Shown in pieces: positions 61,019-64,000 of a stretch of DNA of 64,000 nt. The stretch is taken from contig NZ_CP109473.1 of the NCBI RefSeq assembly GCF_036227405.1, forward strand, positions 7,316,001 through 7,380,000, read 5' to 3'. The DNA is from Streptomyces sp. NBC_01460 (GTDB lineage: Bacteria > Actinomycetota > Actinomycetes > Streptomycetales > Streptomycetaceae). The notes beneath the pieces are model-generated. The model was not told the DNA's origin. It saw only the letters and a list, made by a program, of their open reading frames with translations, and did no database searches. The position numbers and the translations under genes are program-made. Numbering within the stretch: position 1 is the first letter of the stretch; the number at the start of each line of letters is the position of its first letter.

Positions 61019-61126
61019 GACGTCCCGCGGGGCGTGGACGTCCCGCGGGGCGTGGACGTCCCGCGGGGCCTGGACGTCCCTCTGGGCCTGTACGTCCCTC
61101 CGGGCCCGGACACCTCCCTGAGACCG
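61019..61126. repeat. 18-bp minisatellite, six units
   Basis: Units GGACGTCCCGCGGGGCGT (61019 and 61037), then GGACGTCCCGCGGGGCCT (61055), GGACGTCCCTCTGGGCCT (61073), GTACGTCCCTCCGGGCCC (61091) and a degenerate sixth unit (61109). It starts 7 bp after the ABC transporter stop and decays toward the right. Each unit contains a small CCCGCGGG palindrome. Confidence 0.9.
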
Positions 61127-61349
61127 GTGGCCGAGAAGATGCTCCGACGGGGAGTGAGGTGACCGGGGAGCGGCCTGCCCGAAGGCGGTTGCTCTCCTGG
61201 TCGTCACGCCGGTCCGCCGGCGGGGAGTGCCGGTCGATCCGCAGGTCTCCGGGGCGGGAGACGCGGGCGACGGACGCGGCCACGGGCGGCCCCTCCCCGC
61301 CGGTCGCGGATCCTGCTTCCGCCGGTGTGCTTCCGGTTAGGCTGCGGGC

Positions 61350-62129
61350 ATGACGGAGTACCCCGGGTTCGGCGCGCTGCTGGCACGGCTGCTGCACCAC
61401 AGGGAGCTCGATGCCGAGGTGCCGGCCGAGCGGGCCGGATCGGCTGCGGACGAGATCCGGGCGGTGCTCGCCGGGCAGGCCCCCGAGGAGGAGCTGCTCC
61501 GGCGGCTCGCGCCCGCCGTGGGTCTCCACGCCCTCGATCTGTTCATTCTCGCGGGTGGGGCGGTCCCGGACGATGTCGCGCCGGTGGACGCCGCTGCCGA
61601 GCAGTGGGTGGGGCACATGGTGATCGACGGGGTGCACCTCCCGGCGGCGGGACGGCGGGAACTCCTGCGGCTCATCCGCTCGCTGCCGAAGGCGGAACCG
61701 TCGTCCCCCTTCGCCCCGAGGCTGCTTGCGCAGCCCGCCGACGGTCCGGGCGCGTGGATCATCCGTATGCTCCAGTACCGCAACCTGAGCCGGACAGGCA
61801 TGGCCCACCTACTGGCGGTCGTGACCCCGACCTGTCCGTCGGCTGCGACCTACGGCGCGGTCGGCGCAGGCCGCAAGAGCCTGACGCCTCGCCTGGTGAC
61901 GGACTTCGCCGGCCTGCTGGGCATGGACCCCGGTGAACTCGCCGCGCTGACGGCCGTCGTCCTTCCCGGTGTGCCCCGGCCTCCGGCTCCGGAGGTGCAG
62001 GACGCCGCGGCACTGCTGTGGGAGGCGCGCCGTCTGTCCGCGGCCCAGGCCTGTCACGTCTCCGGACTGGCGCGCTCGATGCGCGGGGACTCCGACGCCG
62101 GCTACCGCTTGAACCTGCCTGCCTTCTGA
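61350..62129 (+). CDS. hypothetical protein, two helix-rich regulatory-like halves
   Basis: 259 residues, soluble. N-terminal half with 'FGALLARLLHHRELDAEVPA' and 'APAVGLHALDLFILAGGAVP', C-terminal half with 'GAWIIRMLQYRNLSRTGMAH' and 'LVTDFAGLLGMDPGELAALT'. Both halves end in patterns like helix-turn-helix proteins that mention an early 'GLHALDLF' block. I do not recognise a described family. No ribosome site is clear before ATG 61350. It may be a DNA-binding regulator of unknown target. Confidence 0.7.
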   Translation: MTEYPGFGALLARLLHHRELDAEVPAERAGSAADEIRAVLAGQAPEEELLRRLAPAVGLHALDLFILAGGAVPDDVAPVDAAAEQWVGHMVIDGVHLPAAGRRELLRLIRSLPKAEPSSPFAPRLLAQPADGPGAWIIRMLQYRNLSRTGMAHLLAVVTPTCPSAATYGAVGAGRKSLTPRLVTDFAGLLGMDPGELAALTAVVLPGVPRPPAPEVQDAAALLWEARRLSAAQACHVSGLARSMRGDSDAGYRLNLPAF

Positions 62130-62491
62130 CACCTGCGGGCGCCCGAGCGTCACGTCGTGGCGGCCGCCCGCCCCGGTGTCCCCCGAGGGCCGTCCTCCTG
62201 AGGAGGACGCGATACGCGCACACGGTCGGTACCAGGATCCCTGTACGAAGTTGACGACGCCCGGATTCGGCTGCCCGTGCGAGGCGTCATACCAGAGCGG
62301 GACGCCCGGCGGGCAACTTCGACAACTGCACGCCGAGCGCGGACGATTGACGACTACCGTGTGTGGCCGGTGATCAACGGTGGGCTCCTATCGGTCGAGC
62401 CTGCCCCAGCCGTTGACCCGGGCCTGACCGACCACCGTAGGTGTCACCACACGAATGCCGATTCCTGGTGCCCCACGTACCGAGGACGATG
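62130..62491. other. upstream region of the conservon kinase gene
   Basis: 362 bp without a convincing gene. Two TTGACG hexamers (about 62251 and 62347) could be -35 elements but neither has a good -10 at 16-18 bp. GC is lower than average near 62330-62380, consistent with a promoter region. Confidence 0.45.
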
Positions 62492-64000
62492 ATGTCTCAA
62501 CTTCGCGCACCCACCGCGCGACCGGAACGCCGCGAAGGCGGACGGCACGGCCGTCCGGGTGGCCGTTCGCACTCGGCCGCGAACCGGCCGCGCGCCGCGC
62601 AGTCCGCCCCCGACACCCGCCTGCGGCCACAGTTGCTGCGCACGGCCCTCCTGCCGACCGTGGCCGCCGTGCTCAGCGGGGCCGCAGCCGTCATCTTCAC
62701 CATCCGGGCCTCCGGGGTGCGCCCGTCCGGCAGCCTCCTGGCCGCGCTCGGCGGATCCGGGGCGCTGGCCGTGGCGGCCGTCGCGGCGGCCCTCCTCGGA
62801 GCCAACCGTGTCGCCACCGCAGTCCACGACCGCTGTACGGCGCTGCGGCGCACCGGCGCCCGGCACCAGGCCGAGCTCCAGCGCGTCGTGGAACAGCTCC
62901 GTGACGGTGAACCCCTGCCCGCCCGCCCCGCCACGCCCGCCGCCACCCCCGGCGCGGACGCCTTCGACCTCCTCGCCCAGGAGATGAGCCGCGCGCAGGA
63001 CGACGCGGTGGCGGCCGTCGTCCAGGCCTCGCAGCTCTTCCGGGGGAACGGGAACGAACAGAAGGTCGAGGTCTTCGTCAACCTCGCCCGCCGGCTGCAG
63101 TCCCTCGTGCACCGCGAGATCCAGATCCTGGACGAGCTGGAGCAGGAGGTCGAGGACCCCGACCTCCTCAAGGGCCTCTTCCACGTCGACCACCTCGCCA
63201 CCCGCATCCGCAGGCACGCCGAGAACCTCGCCGTACTCGGTGGTGCCGTGTCACGGCGGCAGTGGAGCAACCCCGTCACCATGACCGAGGTCCTCCGCTC
63301 GGCGATCGCCGAGGTCGAGCAGTACCCACGGGTGAAGCTGGTCCCGCCGATCGACGGCACCCTGCGCGGGCACGCCGTCGCCGACGTGATCCACCTCCTC
63401 GCCGAACTCGTGGAGAACGCCACGGTGTTCTCCGCGCCGCACACCCAGGTCCTGCTGCGCGCCCAGCGCGTCACCGCCGGGCTCGCCCTCGAGGTGGAGG
63501 ACCGGGGGCTCGGCATGCCCGGCCCCGAGCAGAAGCGGATGAACACCCTGCTCGCCGACCCCGACCAGGTCAATGTCGCGCACCTCCTGCAGGACGGGCG
63601 GATCGGGCTGTTCGTGGTCGCCTCCCTGGCCCGCAGGCACGGCATCGCCGTACGGCTGCAGAGCAACATCTACGGAGGCACGCAAGCGGTACTCGTGCTG
63701 CCCGAGGTCCTTCTGGGCATCGACATCGATGCCACGACGGCTCCGGAGGCGGTACCGGCCACGCCCGCCGGTCCCGTGCACCGGCCGCCCACCCACGACA
63801 CACCGCCCCTGGTCCCGCAGCAGGCTGGGCCGCCCCCGCCGCGGCTGGACCAGCAGCCCGGGCCGGACCGGCGCCAAGCGGAGGGGCCGCCCTTGCCGTT
63901 GCGAGCGGAGCGGGTCGACCGCCCCAACCTCGCCGCCTCCCCACCGGTCGTCCGCTCCGTCGCGCCGGCCGGTCCCGTGGTGTCGACCGCCCCCGTCGGT
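62492..64000 (+). CDS. conservon CvnA-like sensor kinase/ATP-binding protein, 3' end outside window
   Basis: Reads through the window end (about 503 codons seen). A charged N-terminus, two transmembrane segments ('LLPTVAAVLSGAAAVIFTIR' and 'LAALGGSGALAVAAVAAALL'), a coiled region, a DHp-like helix 'VEVFVNLARRLQSLVHREIQ' and an HATPase domain with 'LLAELVENATVFSAPHTQVL' and 'VEDRGLGMPGPEQKRMN'. A Pro-rich tail begins at about residue 430. This is CvnA architecture, normally followed by roadblock, DUF742 and GTPase genes. ATG 62492 has GAGGA at 5 bases; ATG 62489 is equally possible. Confidence 0.88.
   Translation, partial: MSQLRAPTARPERREGGRHGRPGGRSHSAANRPRAAQSAPDTRLRPQLLRTALLPTVAAVLSGAAAVIFTIRASGVRPSGSLLAALGGSGALAVAAVAAALLGANRVATAVHDRCTALRRTGARHQAELQRVVEQLRDGEPLPARPATPAATPGADAFDLLAQEMSRAQDDAVAAVVQASQLFRGNGNEQKVEVFVNLARRLQSLVHREIQILDELEQEVEDPDLLKGLFHVDHLATRIRRHAENLAVLGGAVSRRQWSNPVTMTEVLRSAIAEVEQYPRVKLVPPIDGTLRGHAVADVIHLLAELVENATVFSAPHTQVLLRAQRVTAGLALEVEDRGLGMPGPEQKRMNTLLADPDQVNVAHLLQDGRIGLFVVASLARRHGIAVRLQSNIYGGTQAVLVLPEVLLGIDIDATTAPEAVPATPAGPVHRPPTHDTPPLVPQQAGPPPPRLDQQPGPDRRQAEGPPLPLRAERVDRPNLAASPPVVRSVAPAGPVVSTAPVG

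Noticed and set aside
1..64000. CRISPR arrays, tRNA and rRNA genes
   Set aside because: No regularly spaced repeats of the right size, tRNA-like cloverleaf ends or rRNA segments were noticed on reading; tandem repeats present lack spacers.

Overview
The window is about 72% GC with strong G/C bias at third codon positions, frequent GTG starts, GTGA/ATGA stop-start overlaps and typical actinomycete families (CDP-alcohol phosphatidyltransferases, an F420-type oxidoreductase, ECF41 sigma factor, conservon kinase). It is a Streptomyces chromosome segment. From memory of S. coelicolor, the gene order resembles the region around SCO6745-SCO6771, where the hopanoid cluster lies. No rRNA, tRNA or CRISPR was seen.

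Layout. 1-8.2 kb: housekeeping and accessory genes (SCO6745-family protein, two neighbouring DJ-1/PfpI genes one of which is an AraC regulator, enoyl-CoA hydratase, HdeD-like membrane protein, RsbW-like ATPase, isopentenyl-diphosphate isomerase, a frameshifted acetyltransferase, a CDF metal exporter, galE). 8.4-15.5 kb: a tightly overlapping seven-gene operon with a CDP-alcohol phosphatidyltransferase starting at a probable CTG, a sugar/choline-type cytidylyltransferase, a glycerol-1-phosphate-dehydrogenase-like enzyme, a second CDP-alcohol phosphatidyltransferase lacking the last motif Asp, a GT2 glycosyltransferase and a TagGH-like ABC exporter. It looks like a pathway for a phosphodiester-linked, glycosylated envelope product.

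15.9-28.6 kb: the hopanoid operon hpnC-hpnD-(39-codon ORF)-hpnE-polyprenyl synthase-shc-hpnG-hpnH-[ispG remnant]-dxs-aminotransferase, followed by an XRE-cupin regulator with a clear operator and a small membrane protein. The genes supply precursors (dxs, prenyl synthase), make squalene (hpnCDE), cyclise it (shc) and extend the C35 side chain (hpnH, hpnG, aminotransferase). The ispG copy expected between hpnH and dxs survives only as about 51 N-terminal codons.

28.6-42.6 kb: a tyrosine phosphatase, a ydaO-type (c-di-AMP) leader before a LysM-M23 peptidase, a GDSL hydrolase, and a complete five-family STM4011-STM4015 cluster (two radical SAM enzymes, alkaline-phosphatase-superfamily hydrolase, ATP-grasp-like protein, two leucine-rich proteins) beside a DUF6745 gene. 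This is the best candidate for an undescribed biochemical system. A TetR-controlled Glu/Leu/Phe/Val dehydrogenase and a PPOX-type oxidoreductase follow.

42.7-52.4 kb: a metallo-beta-lactamase-fold gene whose last about 115 codons occur twice, 8.5 kb apart. The copy attached to the gene has foreign codon use and the distant copy looks like the displaced native tail. Between them lies an accessory island with an IS5-type transposase remnant, a two-component system, a secreted tripeptidyl-aminopeptidase-like protein, a DUF4231/SLATT-like pair, and decayed remnants of an RsbW-like ATPase and of Ku. 52.5-64 kb: an ECF41 (SigJ-like) sigma factor with an apparent in-frame deletion, near its usual partners (AhpD/CMD-like protein, NmrA-like oxidoreductase), then small secreted and cupin proteins, an ABC exporter, an 18-bp minisatellite, a hypothetical protein, and the start of a conservon-type sensor kinase cut by the window end.
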